Positions 1 to 11,990 of a stretch of DNA of 64,000 nucleotides are shown in pieces (position 1 is the stretch's first letter; each line of letters begins with the position of its first letter). A program made the position numbers and the translations under genes. The notes below the pieces were generated by a model that saw only the letters and a program-made list of their open reading frames with translations, ran no database searches and was not told the origin of the DNA. Origin of the DNA: Isoetes taiwanensis (taxonomy: Eukaryota > Streptophyta > Lycopodiopsida > Isoetales > Isoetaceae); contig JAJEKV010000017.1 of the NCBI GenBank assembly GCA_021234155.1, positions 18,364,372 through 18,428,371 of the forward strand, in the 5' to 3' direction.

Positions 1-246
1 GCCACACTGAAGATCAACAACAAGGTTTTCCAAGGGTTACGGGGATCGTGCTGTTCTACTCAAAGCTTCTCAAAGATATATCGATCTAACACTATCTAAT
101 ATGAAGGAGCTAGGTTTTTTTTTAATGTTGTTAAGTCGTTGAAAAGTTCTGTAAGCTTGGATTATTACTGCATGCTTCGCTCATTGCATCCCAAAACATT
201 TACAACCTCTCAACTTATGCCCAGCAACGCTGGGCACCATTACTAG
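1..246 (+). mobile_element. 3' end of a Helitron-like element
   Basis: A perfect 7 bp stem with a 3 nt loop lies at 219-235 (GCCCAGC-AAC-GCTGGGC). Seven bases later comes CTAG at 243-246. A short GC-rich hairpin just before a CTRR terminus is the classic 3' end of plant Helitrons. The 5' end lies outside the window, and bases 1-218 hold no recognisable coding region. The same hairpin plus CTAG recurs at 2553-2580. The call rests on terminal structure only; no Rep/helicase is visible. Confidence 0.6.
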
Positions 247-2580
247 TCTTATATTATAAAAATATAGCGTGTGTCTTCCATGGAGACCTAGATCGAATGG
301 TTGAGGATTTGATCAACCAACGGTGAAGATGACATGTGCGCGACTTCAATCAAGATTTCATCTTGATTGTTGCTTCAATATGATAAACTCAATCCGACTG
401 TCAAGTGGTGAAATGGAAAAGGGAAAAGGGAAAAGAAAGGGAAAATGGAGAAAAAAGGAAAAGGGAGGGGAAAAGGACAAAAGGAAAGGGAGAAAGGAAA
501 AAGGGAAAATAGGAAAATAAAAATAAAAAAAGGAAAAAGACGAAAATAGAAAAAGGAAAGGGGAAAAGGAGAAAAGAACAAAAAAATGGAGTAGGAAAAA
601 GGGGAAAGGGAAGGAGAAAATGATAAAGGGAAGGCAAAAGGGCCGAAGGAAAAGGGAAGACAAAAGGGCCGAAGGAAAAGGGAAGGGGAAAAGAGAAGGA
701 GAAATGAGAAAAAGTGGAGAAAAGGGAAGGCAAAATGGCCGAAGGAAAAGGGAAGGAAAAAAGGAGAAATGAGAAAAAGTGGAGAAAAGGGAAGAAAAAA
801 GGGAAGGCAAAATGGCCGAAGGAAAAGGGAAGACAAAAGGGCCGAAGGAAAAGGGAATGGGAAAAGGGAAGGAAAAAAAGAGAAGAGAAAAAAAATGGAG
901 AAAGGGGTTGGGAAAAAGGGCTTAAGAAAAGAGAAAGGGAAAGAGAAAAAGAAACGGCCAAGGGAGTGGGAAATGGAAGGGAAAAAATGGAAGAGAGAAA
1001 GGATTGGGAGAGGAGGCAAAGGGCCATTGTGAAAAGGAAAAGGGAAGCAAGTGGAAGGAAAAGAGAAGGAGGAAAAGGAAAAAAGGAAGGTGAAAAGAAG
1101 GAGGAAAAATAGAAAAAAGAAAAAAGGGAAAAATGGGGAGTGAGAAAATGAAAAATTGAGAAGGGGAAAAGAAAAGGAGAATGGAAAAAAGGGAAGCGTG
1201 GGGATGGGCAAACGAGAAAAGGGAAAAGAGAAAAAAAAGGGAGTAAAACAGGAAAATAAAAATGGGAGGGAACAAAAAAGGGAAAAAGGGAAAAAGAAAA
1301 CACGACGAAGGAAAAATGAAAGGGGAAAAGGGAAAAGGGAAAAAGGAAAAAGTAAAGGGCAAAAAGAAATGGGAGAAAAGGAAAGGGAAATATAGAAAAA
1401 GGAAAAACAGGAAAGGGGCAAAAACGGGAAAAGGGCAATGGAAGAAATGGGATAGTGGAAAAAGGTAAACGAGAAAATAGAAAAAGAAAGGAAGGAAAGA
1501 GGGGGAAAAAAATGGAAAGCAGAAAAAGGCAAAGGGGTACGGGAAAAAGCTTGGAGAACCTTGGGGGAACTGGAAAATGCAGTTGAATGCTCTTAATTGT
1601 GCAATCTTAAAAATATGAGTTCATTTAACAATTGCTCCAATGTATCAAAAAAGGAAAGGAAAGGAAAGGAAAGGAAAGGAAAGGAAAGGAAAAGAAAGGG
1701 AAGGCAAAATGGCCGAAGGAAAAGGGAAGACAAAAGGGCCGAAGGAGGGGGAGGGGAAGGGAAGGAAAAAAAAGTGGAGAAAGGGGTTGGGAAAAAGGGC
1801 TTAGGAAAAGAGAAAGGGAAAGAGAAAAAGAAAGGGCCAAGAGAGGGGGAAATGGAAGGGAAAAAAGGGAAGAGAGAAAGGATTGGGAGAGGAGGAAAAG
1901 GGCCATTGGGAAAAAGAAAAGGGAAAAGGGAAGTAAAGGGAAGGGAAAGAGAAGGAAGAAAAGGAAGGTGAAAAGAAGGGGGGAAATTAGAAAAAGAAAA
2001 AAGGGAAAAATGGGGAGTGAGAAAATGAAAAACTGAGAAGGGAAAAAGAAAAGGAGAATGGAAAAAAGGGAAGCGTGGGGATGGGCAAACAAGAAAAGGG
2101 AAAAGAGAAAAACAAAGGGAGTAAAACAGGAAAATAAAAATGGGAGGGAAAAAAAAAAAAAAAAAGAAAAAGGGGAAAAAGAAAACACGACAAATGTAAT
2201 AACAAAAAAGGGAAAAAGGAAAGGGAAAAATGGAAAAGGGAAAAAGGAAAAAGTAAAGGGCAAAAAGAAATGGGAGAAAAGGAAAGGGAAAATAGAAAAG
2301 GAAAAATAGGAAAGGGGCAAAAACGGGAAAAGGGCAACGGAAGAAATGGGATAGTGGAAAAAGGTAAACGAGAAAATAGAAAAAGAAAGGAAGGAAAGAG
2401 GGGGAAAAATGTAAGGCAAAGGGGAAAGGGAAAAAGCTTGGGGAACCTTGAGGGAGCTGGAAAATGCAGTTGAATGCTCTTAATTGTGCAATCTTAAAAA
2501 TATGAGTTCATTTAACAATTGCTCCAATGTATCATTTATTGTTCCTAAGTATGCCCAGCAACGTTGGGCTCCATTTCTAG
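247..2580 (+). mobile_element. Non-autonomous Helitron-like element with purine-rich interior
   Basis: It starts with TC followed by an AT-rich stretch (TCTTATATTATAAAA), as plant Helitron 5' ends do. It ends with a hairpin at 2553-2569 (GCCCAGC-AAC-GTTGGGC, one G-T wobble) and CTAG at 2577-2580, followed by T. The first base directly abuts the CTAG of the preceding element, so the two are head to tail. There is no Rep/helicase gene; the interior is almost wholly a purine-rich repeat. The long open frames inside it are by-products of low complexity, not genes. Confidence 0.6.
400..2450. repeat. 2 kb homopurine (GGGAAAA-type) tract with an ~890 bp tandem duplication
   Basis: Nearly all bases on the plus strand are G or A, built from irregular GGGAAA/GGAAA/GAAAAG units. 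A block ending at about 1647 is repeated with an offset near 890 bp and ends at about 2534. The shared parts include the unique spacer TTGAATGCTCTTAATTGTGC (1582 and 2470) and the segment GGCAAAATGGCCGAAGG (806 and 1703). The short rise GGAAAGGAAAGG at 1652-1692 marks the start of the second unit. Both strands are open in several frames only because stop codons are rare in such sequence. Confidence 0.85.
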
Positions 2581-5045
2581 TAAACTATATTATTAGCAAG
2601 ATGTTATGGTTAAGAAAAATATAAGTAGTTAAGTTCAATCAGACAACAAGATGAATGTAAAAGGGATAGTACATGAATCAAAAATACAAACATGGAAAAT
2701 AACAAACAGTTGAGTAATGTTTTTACCTACTGATTATACATGTTAAGTACCGAAAATATAGTCTGAGATCAGTGGGCTCTCAAAAGGAAAAAGAATAAAT
2801 ATTACGAATATATTGGAGTAAATGGCATAATATGACTAATGGTTGAATGCAGACATGCAAACAGACCTGCATGATATTCTAATGAAATGATTAGATGGAG
2901 ACTAATGCAAAATAGTTTTTTTTATTTTTATTTTTATTATTGATAATTACATCTTTTTCTAGAATGTGCTCTCAGGCATGGGATACGGATATAATTATTC
3001 TAGAACAATATGTTGGCAATTCCTATGAAGGGGGAATAACATGCCCAAGTTAGCATGTTCGTAATACATGCGGTACGCTTGTTGAACCCAAGGTTAGACC
3101 TTGACTTTATTCTGGTTCTCAGTTGTAGTTTTGGAAAAACAAAACATTGTGCTGGGCTTTCCTAAAGATATATTTTCATGGCATTTTCTAATTGCATTGT
3201 GCCTCCAGCATTAAAAATATATGTCTTGGACAAAAAGTACTAATATGGCATAAAATGTAGCCAATATTAATGATAGCAGGATATGGCAGGAAACTCCTAC
3301 TTGGCTTTGCATTGAAAATAGCAGTTAGTATTTTAACCTCATGGTTATAGTCCATTTATGGAATAATAAGAAAAGAATGAAAGTTATTTTACAGTGAGAT
3401 GCGTTTAGGGTTAGCGCCTAATTTGGCTTTGCGGCCTGATGAAGGCAAGACAAGGGCTCGCTATTGGATCTTCACATTCGATTCACAGACTCAAATATCT
3501 CGGATCTGAATACTTCTCGGCATTTGCATGTTTGGAAGAATGATCTTTTTTGGAAAAAGTATGGTAACGGAACTGAGATATTCTAGGTTTGATATATTTG
3601 CCAAGCTGCTCATCCGTTGATGGATCTGGCCATCCGTTGATGGATTTATCTCAGGTTTTGATATATTTGAATGCCTCTTTCAGTTCTTAGACTAATCAAT
3701 GGGAGCATTCCAGAATTATGGACCTCCAAGAAAATCCCGGCTTTGTGTTGTATCATGTTCAGTTATTGGCAAGCAAGCCTGAGCCATTTCTGCATAGTTT
3801 CTGCAAGAGTATATGCGGATATGATAGTCAAGAAGAAGCGGAGATGCAGCCAGCTGAAGGAAGAATACTTAGAGATTGAGTAGTTTTACTCTTTCCCTTC
3901 ATGATTTTTAGTCATGATGCCCATTTACAAGCGTAACTACTCTTGGAAGGGCGAGGATTACTTTGATCAAAACAAGTTTCAGGTAACTTGATCTTGTTTC
4001 TTAAGTTTTAATTAGCAGAAGGAAAGCTACAGAACATTATTTACAATTATGTCTCGGTTATCATAAATTACAGTTGTTTCATATAAAATGCCATTCTGCA
4101 TGATTTGTATAATCTGCACCTTGAGTACCATAGCTTGCAAACGCAAGGCTTTTTGAAGGCAAAAGAATAATCTAGTTGCAAAGGACGTCTTTTTTCTTAT
4201 AATTCAAGAAGTATCTATTGAATTTGTTCTTCTATTTTTTAATTCCATTTTTCCATTGCTTGCACTAACAAAGGGCAAGAGGCTACATTGGGTGAAGGGC
4301 GAAGAGCCGAGAATACCCAATGTACCTTTTGGCCCTTGCTTTGATACCCTTTTTAGGCTAACAAAGTATTGTCTGGCTGCAGGTACGGATATTCTCCTCT
4401 TAATGTGGTTCTCTTGTCCTAGGATTAGGTGTTTTGCATGGATGATGGAATCGAAAGGATGGATTCGGGATGCCAAGTTCAACTGGCTGCACATCTTGGC
4501 TTATATCTTGGCTTACAGGAACTTTTATAGTGGCAGCAACTAACTGAGGTCTATTTGTTTTTTAAATTAAAAAAAATGGCATTATACTAGACAATATATC
4601 CTTTGTTTTAAGGAAGATAACTTAAGTTATTCTGTTATCTTATTCCATGCATAAGTTAATGCTTGTGTATTTAGTTTAACACCTGGGTACCTAAATATGG
4701 CCAGCTTTTTACCTTTTACCACGGCTCATGTATGATGCCTTGTATTTAATTAAAAGAGCATCTTGCTCTTGAATTCTGTAGTATTAAAATTGGTATGACC
4801 AGATATATTAACATTAAATGGTTTAGCAAATGATCATGTAATTAGTAATGCTGAAATTTTTAGTTCTAAAGGGTGTAAGTACGCAGCTGAACTAAGGCAT
4901 GAACATGTATCGTTTAAAGATCATGGAGAAGGTATGCCATCTTGGATTAGCTCGGTCCAGGTATGGAATGATAAGACTATGGAGGGATTGACCGAAGTAG
5001 TCTGATCTGATAGTAAGGTTGTTGCCTGGGCTAGCTTGTTCAGGG

Positions 5046-5094
5046 TTTTTTTTTTTTTTTTTTTTTTTTTTCTCTCTCTCTCTCTCTCTCTCTC
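5046..5094. repeat. poly-T / (CT)n microsatellite, copy A
   Basis: A run of about 26 T is followed by about 12 CT units. The orthologous tract in copy B (21841-21892) differs by a few units. That is expected slippage, and it shows the copies are separate rather than one sequence read twice. Confidence 0.9.
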
Positions 5095-7465
5095 AATTGT
5101 GACTATGCTTATTTTATGTGATAGGAAATTTCTAGATATCATTTTGAGTTGTGATAGCTATTATATGTATAGTCCAAAATTACATGCTCTAATGGCATTT
5201 ATAGTACGAACCTACAAAATGCAAAAGAGAGTCTCTATAATAAGGTACACAAGTCTAAAATTCTTCTAAATAGCAAATATGTCTCTGACTGACATGTCAT
5301 GCTATAATCTTGAAGGATATCTCTTCAAATAGGCACATGTTTAGATCCCCTAGAAGATAGCTTATTAAAAGTTTTCAGCAAAGGTTGTCTTTCCCTGATG
5401 GTGCAGCTATCATCTATGAACATATCTCTGGGGGTCCGTCATATGTCCTCATGGACGCTGTCAATGCGGCATGACGTAAAAATACTAATTATCTATTATA
5501 AACCAACATAAATCTTATCTATGCATGTGCCATAAATCAAGGGCCAAGGAATCAAAATACATGCATGTTCTATTGTGCATTTTTCGGAACAAATTACAAA
5601 TACATAATCAAAGTTCCATTATCTTCTGGCTTCATTAGAGACAGAGCCTGAGTTACAGCCCCAGATGCAAAGTTTGGTAAATTGTAAGATTGCATAACCT
5701 TACCAAAATTTGCAGCAAGTCTAGAAATAGACTAAAATATATGGCAACTCTGGAAACAGACTAACATTTTTAGGATGATGATGGCCAACAAGAATTGGTC
5801 CCGAGCACCTACTTCTCGATGCATTTTTTATTCCATCACAACTACAAACATATGGGTGCGTCGTTCTATTTTTTGATGATAGATCTCAAGCTTATATATG
5901 ATGTATTAAGGTTCAAAATTGGGGGGTTTGTTCCCTAAATTTCCAGTTAGAGTTGAGAAAGCTCAATTTAGATGCATAGATGCAAGCAAAAATTTGGCAT
6001 AAATGGCGTTTAATATAAAATTCGATAAGGTTGTATAGGATTTGATGTAAAATCCATTTGAGGGTAACTTTTGTAGGCAAACCTGTTGGGTGTCCTAATT
6101 TCCAAATTAGAACCCTATAATGTATGCCCTCTTTCATGTGCCGTATGAGAGTACTTGGCTTTAATAGTTGTTTTTAGGAAACGTGGTGTGGAAATAATGC
6201 ATCTATTATTCTGTTCTCAGAGATATTCTTACAGATGACTGTCGGAAAAGGAGCATAGTCTTAAACATTTGTACCAGCCCTACCTGCATGGGTGCACGAA
6301 AGCAACGATGCATCTAAATTGTGTTTCACCATATGGTCAAGCAAGAATCATGGTTCGAACATGCTTATTAAGTATACAAACTAAAGATGGAAATCCAAAG
6401 CTTCAAAACATAAACAACAACTTTAACATTTAGAACAATCAAAACCTCTCATAACTGTAACGTGCAGAATAGTAAAATCTTCTTTCATTTGTGTAGATGC
6501 AGATATGACTTCGCAATACATCGAAATATTTCTAAAACATGCAAAAGTCTAGTCATAAATGTACTAAGGGCATCAGCAGATAGTTAAAAATTTAGTCGGC
6601 TTTTGAATATGGAGTTTTTGGCATCTATAAAGGTGATAATGCTCTTTTGGTTCTTTTTCTTCCCCCTATAAGCCATATTTCTACTTCCTTTTTTTTATCC
6701 TTTGACATAGTTGATTATGATGTTGTGCACTAGCATCTCTAGTGATAAACTAATACATCAAAAGGGTGGATCCTTAATGGAAATCATTATCCAATAGGCC
6801 CCAATCTTTCCGGGCTTTATCCCATACCCCATAGACCATATGAATTCCACCCTCTCCTAAGCATGTGGAACACATTAATGTTGCCAAGAGGAATTGAACC
6901 TTGGCTCTACAAAGTACATCATAATGTACTCAAGAGATTAAACGTACCTAAAAAAATTTGGTACATTAAAAGTTCAGAGGTACAGTACATACCGTACCTT
7001 TAAAAAAACGTCGATAATAACTCAAAAACGTGTCGCACCTCAAAAACCGTAAAAAGTACTTTAAAAAAGACAATGTTTTTTTTTTTTTTGACAAAGATAC
7101 ATAACAATGTTTCATACATGCTATATGTCATGTCCCAGATAGTAAGTACCCAAACGATCATTGTATGCATATATAATCTACACCGACCATAACTCATGCT
7201 TTTGTTAAAAAAGAATTTCCTCATCCATCAAACCGCATATTGTGGCTGATATTCCTTGTCTTGCTGCTATTCCTCATCAAAAGGGGATCAAACTAGTTGT
7301 AGATAATATATTTTCTCCATTGGTCTTAAGCCCTACTCGGTTAGCTCAAAAGTCATAGCATTCTAAGTATATAAATGGACGAGAGCAATTTGATTGCAGG
7401 GGTTGTTTGTGGAAGTGTAGATTTGATTACTAGTTTAATGGATGTTCAACAAGAAGCTCTAATGC

Positions 7466-9194
7466 CATGGTGATGAGATGAGGCGCTTCGGATGGGCGCC
7501 ATGGTGATGGCGGCAGTGGTGGCTTGGTGAATCCTTCATAACTTCTGCATCCGGACTCCGTTTTCAGCGATTTTTGGTTCGTTGGAAAGCTCTTTCAGTG
7601 TTCCTTCTTCTTGTACATATTTTTCTTTGGTTCTTGCTGTGTTGGTGGCCGGTTGTGATACCCCTGTTGCGGCCTCTCCGCGGTAAACCCCCGAATATGG
7701 TGATGGCGGGAATTCTCGCACCCGATCTTGGGCCCGAGAAAGGTTTGGGCCGGGGATTCGTGTCGAGATGCTTTGCGAGAGGAAAGAAAGGAGGGAAGGA
7801 CATATCCAAAAGCTGCATCAGCTTGGCGCTGGATCTTCAAGAGCCAATTCTTAGCCAGGATATATCCAGTAGGCATCCGGTGGATTCCCAGGAGCTGGCT
7901 TCTGGAAATTCGGAGAGAATGGAGAATAGAGAGGTGGTGCCCAGCTCAATGCCACCTTTGGAGTCTGTAACCTTGCCATCTTTGGTTGGTGAGAATGGTG
8001 GTTTCCTGCCAGAAGACCCCTTTCGGGTATGTTCCCCAGAGGTGATGCCTCAACCACCACGAGCCCCAGCTCCTCATGCGTGGAAAGGTAATGACATTGT
8101 TGCCCGTCTTTCTAGGCCTAGGTTTTCTGATTGGATTAGGCAACCGCTGCAAAGCGTAAAGTGCGAGAAAAAGTTCTAGGGTGGCGGAGGCAATCGCTTA
8201 TCTTGGAGCGTAATAACAAGAAGGATTTGCAAAGAAGTTTTAAATCATCACCTCCTGTTGTAGAAATTAATCACCAGAAGCATGTGCAGTATACAGAGAA
8301 TTTGGTTGCATCTTCGGTGTTAGGCCATTTCACTGGGGCCTTTTTGGATATGCAGAGGCTTGGGTACTGGCTACGGGCTCAGTTTAAGAGGCTGGGGTTG
8401 CCTCCATATGTGACCCTGAAGTCTCTGGGTAATAATTTTTTTCTTATTATGGTTGATTCTGAGGCCACGGTGGAGCAGTTGGTCTCGCATGGACCGCACG
8501 TATGGGAGGGGCCTATGTTTTGTTCCAAAGATTATGCTCCGTTTTCTCTTCCGCTAGGGCCTGCACCGCCGCTTAGAGTGCCATCGCGGCTTCAAATCCG
8601 GGATCTGCCTCGTGAGATGATGGTGCCTCGAGTTTCTAGTGGCCATGGCCAAAGGCCCAGGAACTCACATAGCGCACTTTCGATTGTGGGTGCACCACGA
8701 TATGTGTTGGTATTCTTCTAAGGATGAAGTGTTACCTCGAGTCTTGTGATTAAGAGTGGTGATTATTATTCTTCCAGTTGGACTTGCTCAATGGGGGAGA
8801 GCTTTTGGCAATGTTTCCTTCGCTTAAGCAGTTTCACCAACATAATCCGCATTCAGCACCCAAGCAGGCAGAGCAAATAGTGGTTGGGCCGCCTTCATCT
8901 TCTGCACTTGTTCCCCCTGTGTTGAAGGCTGTGGAGCAGGTGGGCAGTCCAGAGACACAATCTGAACCCTCCTCTCGTATGGTGCATCCCGAGGTATGTA
9001 GGAGACTTGCACAGATTGAAGAGTTGCAGCAGAAAGAGGAAGGGTGGCAACAGGTTGTCTCTAGGAGGCGAGCTCAGGTGAGAGCTCCTCAAGAGGGTCA
9101 TTTAGCTCATCTGCAGCCCACTGTGCTGGCCCCTCCTCAAGTGGATCGAATGGTGATTGATCAGGTAGTCCAGAACTTTTCTTCCTGGGCTGAT
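7466..9194 (+). mobile_element. L1-type LINE, 5' part only (copy A), broken ORF1
   Basis: It is homologous to 24263-25978. The upstream target-site copy AACAAGAAGCTCTAATGC is at 7448-7465, identical to the one before the intact L1. The ORF1 frame opens near 7698 (MVMAG) and is cut by a stop near 8178, where copy B reads through. Further breaks lie around 8480-8720. The breaks coincide with sites where CAG/CTG in copy B is altered here. ORF2 is absent because the sequence switches to the CACTA-like segment at 9195. Confidence 0.85.
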
Positions 9195-10040
9195 GACCAC
9201 AAAACTGGGTCCACATGTTGTTTTTCAGTGTCTTTTTTGCAAAAAAACAACACCAAAAAACTACGTGTTGTTTTTTGTCCGGATTTGCTAGAAACGACGT
9301 GTAGTTTTTAGCCAAATTTTTATACATGTAGTTTTTTTTGTTAAAAGTCTACACGTAGAGTTTTGTCGAAATTATCTACACGTAGGAATTACATGGGTAT
9401 CTACATGTTGTTTTTTAGAAGTAGATGTGATTTTCAAGTGTTGATTTTTCTAAAATAGACATGTGGTTCTTAATAAAACCTAAAAGGTCCACATGTAGTT
9501 TTTAACTATTATTTTGTATGAAAAAAACACTAAAAAACTACGTATAGAATTTTGTCTGATTTTGCTAGAAACTACACGTAGTTTCTTTGTTTTTTTTTTA
9601 ACTACGTTGTTTCTAAATTTTGTTTTCTTAAAAAAGTGATATGTGTTTTCTAGGAAGAATGTGGTTTTTTGTAAACTTTGTTGTTTCTAAGTGTTGTTTT
9701 CTTAATAAAATGATATGTGTCTTTTAACAACAATATGGTTTTTTTTTAACTCTGTTGTTTTTAAGTGTTGTTTTCTTAACAAAATAACCTGTTGTTTTTT
9801 TTACCTATGTTGTTTCTAAGTGTTGTTTTCTTAAAAAAATGACATGTGGTTTTTAAAAAATACCTGTTGTTTTCAAGTATTCTTTTTCTCATGAAGAAGA
9901 ATTTCGATATATAGGTTTATATAAAATCAACATGTGGTTGTATAAAATAAGCACTTTCAAGTGTTGTTTTTGTGAAAAAAAAACATAATATGCAAGTGTT
10001 ATTTTTGTTTGTTTTTCTAAAACAAAGACGTGGTTTTGAA
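9195..10040 (+). repeat. Left subterminal repeat field
   Basis: Irregularly spaced short repeats: variants of ACACGTAGTTTTT, ACATGTGGTTTTT and GTTGTTTTCTTAA. In the reverse-complement sense they match the field at 18545-19394. There is no coding potential. Confidence 0.75.
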
Positions 10041-11159
10041 TTGAAGATCTAGAAACCATTGGAAAATATATACCTTTATTGCAGTTACAATTCACAATCA
10101 GAACAAAATATTTTCAGCAAAACTTGCTTGCTGCTATTAATGTGTGCCAAAGCGGCATGGTGAAAAGTTTGCTAAGAACTCTGAAAACATTAAGCAGACT
10201 ATCTGCTTTTCAGATAGAGCCAGCCATAGGCGTTTGCGGCCAGGCCAGAGTACAAGATTTGGCAGCAAAACTTGCCCACATATCACCATAACCCTCTGCG
10301 CTTCATGTCTCCTAAGGCAGCAAAAATTGTCATATTCTTGAAGAAGCCAAGCAGCAAAACGTTGAACAGAAAATAACATGAAGCCCCTGTTTAATCAACA
10401 AATCTATTACCCTGGCCAGTAAACCATTTTCTTCATTGGAAGTAAGAATAGTGGTAAAGCCTATATTTCGAGGCCGATGCCTCTGTGGCCTCCAGTGATC
10501 ACAGTCTGCAGTCCACCACAAATTCGTTTGAAAGAGTCTTTTTAAGGAAAAAAAAAGGTTTGGAAGATGACCTCCTACCTTCATACAGGTCGATTGGCAG
10601 CCCATTGAAAGCGTGTGAGCCCCCGGTGAAGGATAAATAGAACAATCAAAAACAAAAGCCGAGCTCGAATTTAGGCGAGCTTGCAAGGGACTCTAAGGGA
10701 GCATAAAGCCAACTCCTTCACCAATTTAACAGAGGGGTGCAAGCTAAATCTCGCAAAGGAAACTTAAATCCGTAGATCGAATCGAATAGAATGGACCCAA
10801 GAACGAATGAGATGAATTTGTGCGTAACAACAAAGATTAATCCAAGAACAAGGTGAATTGATGACCAAAAAGACAACGCGGCTTGAAACGTAAATGCACA
10901 ACACAACAGAATATTGACAACCTGGGAAAATTAGAATCGGAAGAAGACCCGGATGCTCGAATTTAGAAGCAACGCCGAAGTTCCTAAGAAGATGGTAGAG
11001 AATTACAAGATGACGACAGGAGTCAACACCTATTTCACACCACAACGAACCCTTCTTCCCCTGTTTTAAAAACAGATTCAAGAAGATGCATGTAAACCTT
11101 GGAAGCATTAACAGAAAAGCTAATCGATGATAGCAGAAGAAGAGCCGGTAAAAAAGGAG

Positions 11160-11381
11160 TGGACAAAAGAATGTGGAGGATTTGATCAGAGTGGACAAAA
11201 GAATGTGGACGGATTTGATCAGAGCCTTCAGACGCCTAAAGCTCCAGACTTTTCTCCTAGCGCCCATTCTACCAGAGCTCGAATCTAACCTGAAGGCCTA
11301 AACAAGCACTCGATTTGAGCAGCTCGAATCTGATCTAAAGACTCCGGCAAACGCCTAAACAATCACTCGATTTGGGCAAAG
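11160..11381. repeat. Two adjacent short tandem duplications
   Basis: A unit of about 32 bp, starting GTGGACAAAAGAATGTGGA, occurs twice at 11160-11224. A unit of about 52 bp, starting GCTCGAATCT and ending with CACTCGATTTG, occurs twice at 11276-11381. Both pairs are slightly diverged. Confidence 0.8.
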
Positions 11382-11739
11382 GCCAAGGCGGGGAAGGAGA
11401 AAAACAAATAGAAACTGGCCACCAATAGGATCGCAAGGCGGAGATCGACATCTCGGCCGCTCATCTCTGTTCATCTCAGCCATTCAATAATTCGATATGA
11501 TACCTTCTCACAATCACAAGTGAATATTTAAATTGAGGGAACATTTGTTTAGAATAGATATTTAAATTGAGGGACATTTGTTTGGGGTGTATTTAAAAAT
11601 TTTTCAACCATTGCATTATGGAATTTCATGGGGAATATCCCATATGGGGCTTTCTGGGCCGTCCCCTGCATCTTGACCCATCTTGACCCGATTTGGAAGG
11701 ACGCATCTAAAAAACCATTTCAATGTTTGTCAACGACAA

Positions 11740-11990
11740 CCATTTCTTGCCTGTATTCACATCAAAACTTCACTGCCTCTATTTCTTGCTTCTATTCACA
11801 TCTTAGAGGAATTGAACCTTTGTGTTTCACCAGAAGATACAATATATGCACAAAAAAAAAAAAATAGAGAAAAACCGATAACACCACTTCTATTTCTTGC
11901 CTCTATTCACAGCTCAGAGGCATTGAACCTTAACTTCAAAAAAAAAAGGGAGGGGGGGAGGGGATTGAACCTTCGTGTTTCACCAAAAGA
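11740..11990. repeat. Imperfect triplicate around TCTATTTCTTGC / ATTGAACCTT
   Basis: The phrase TCTATTTCTTGC, followed by CTATTCACA and AGAGG(A/C)ATTGAACC, occurs at about 11778 and 11888. The following GTGTTTCACC(A/G)AAAGA piece occurs at about 11822 and 11976. A-rich spacers lie between. Confidence 0.65.

Larger units (their letters stand above)
2608..9194 (+). repeat. 6.6 kb direct duplication, copy A
   Basis: From GGT at 2608 to GAT at 9194 the sequence is nearly identical to 19395-25978 in the same orientation. Bases 2608-7447 hold no coding region I recognise; 7466-9194 is the 5' part of an L1 element that is also present in copy B. The right edge abuts the CACTA-like segment at 9195. 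Mismatches with copy B fall mostly at CAG or CTG trinucleotides and are often small indels; AT-rich parts are virtually identical. Confidence 0.93.

Noticed and set aside
358-2419. Long open frames (up to 385 codons) in the purine-rich tract
   Set aside because: They are Phe/Ser/Pro- or Lys/Gly/Arg-rich translations of low-complexity DNA, open in several frames on both strands; no gene structure.
3914-3982. Exon-like frame MMPIYKRNYSWKGEDYFDQ ending at a GTAACT donor
   Set aside because: Protein-like, but without recognisable upstream or downstream exons. The equivalent in copy B (about 20709-20778) is frameshifted, so there is not enough to call a gene.
4256-4543. 95-codon frame, duplicated at 21112-21420
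   Set aside because: Preserved only because the region is duplicated; no family resemblance, and overlapping frames are equally open.
11276-11381. CTCGAATCTAACC resembling a tRNA T-loop
   Set aside because: No matching acceptor, D or anticodon stems; it is part of a short tandem duplication.
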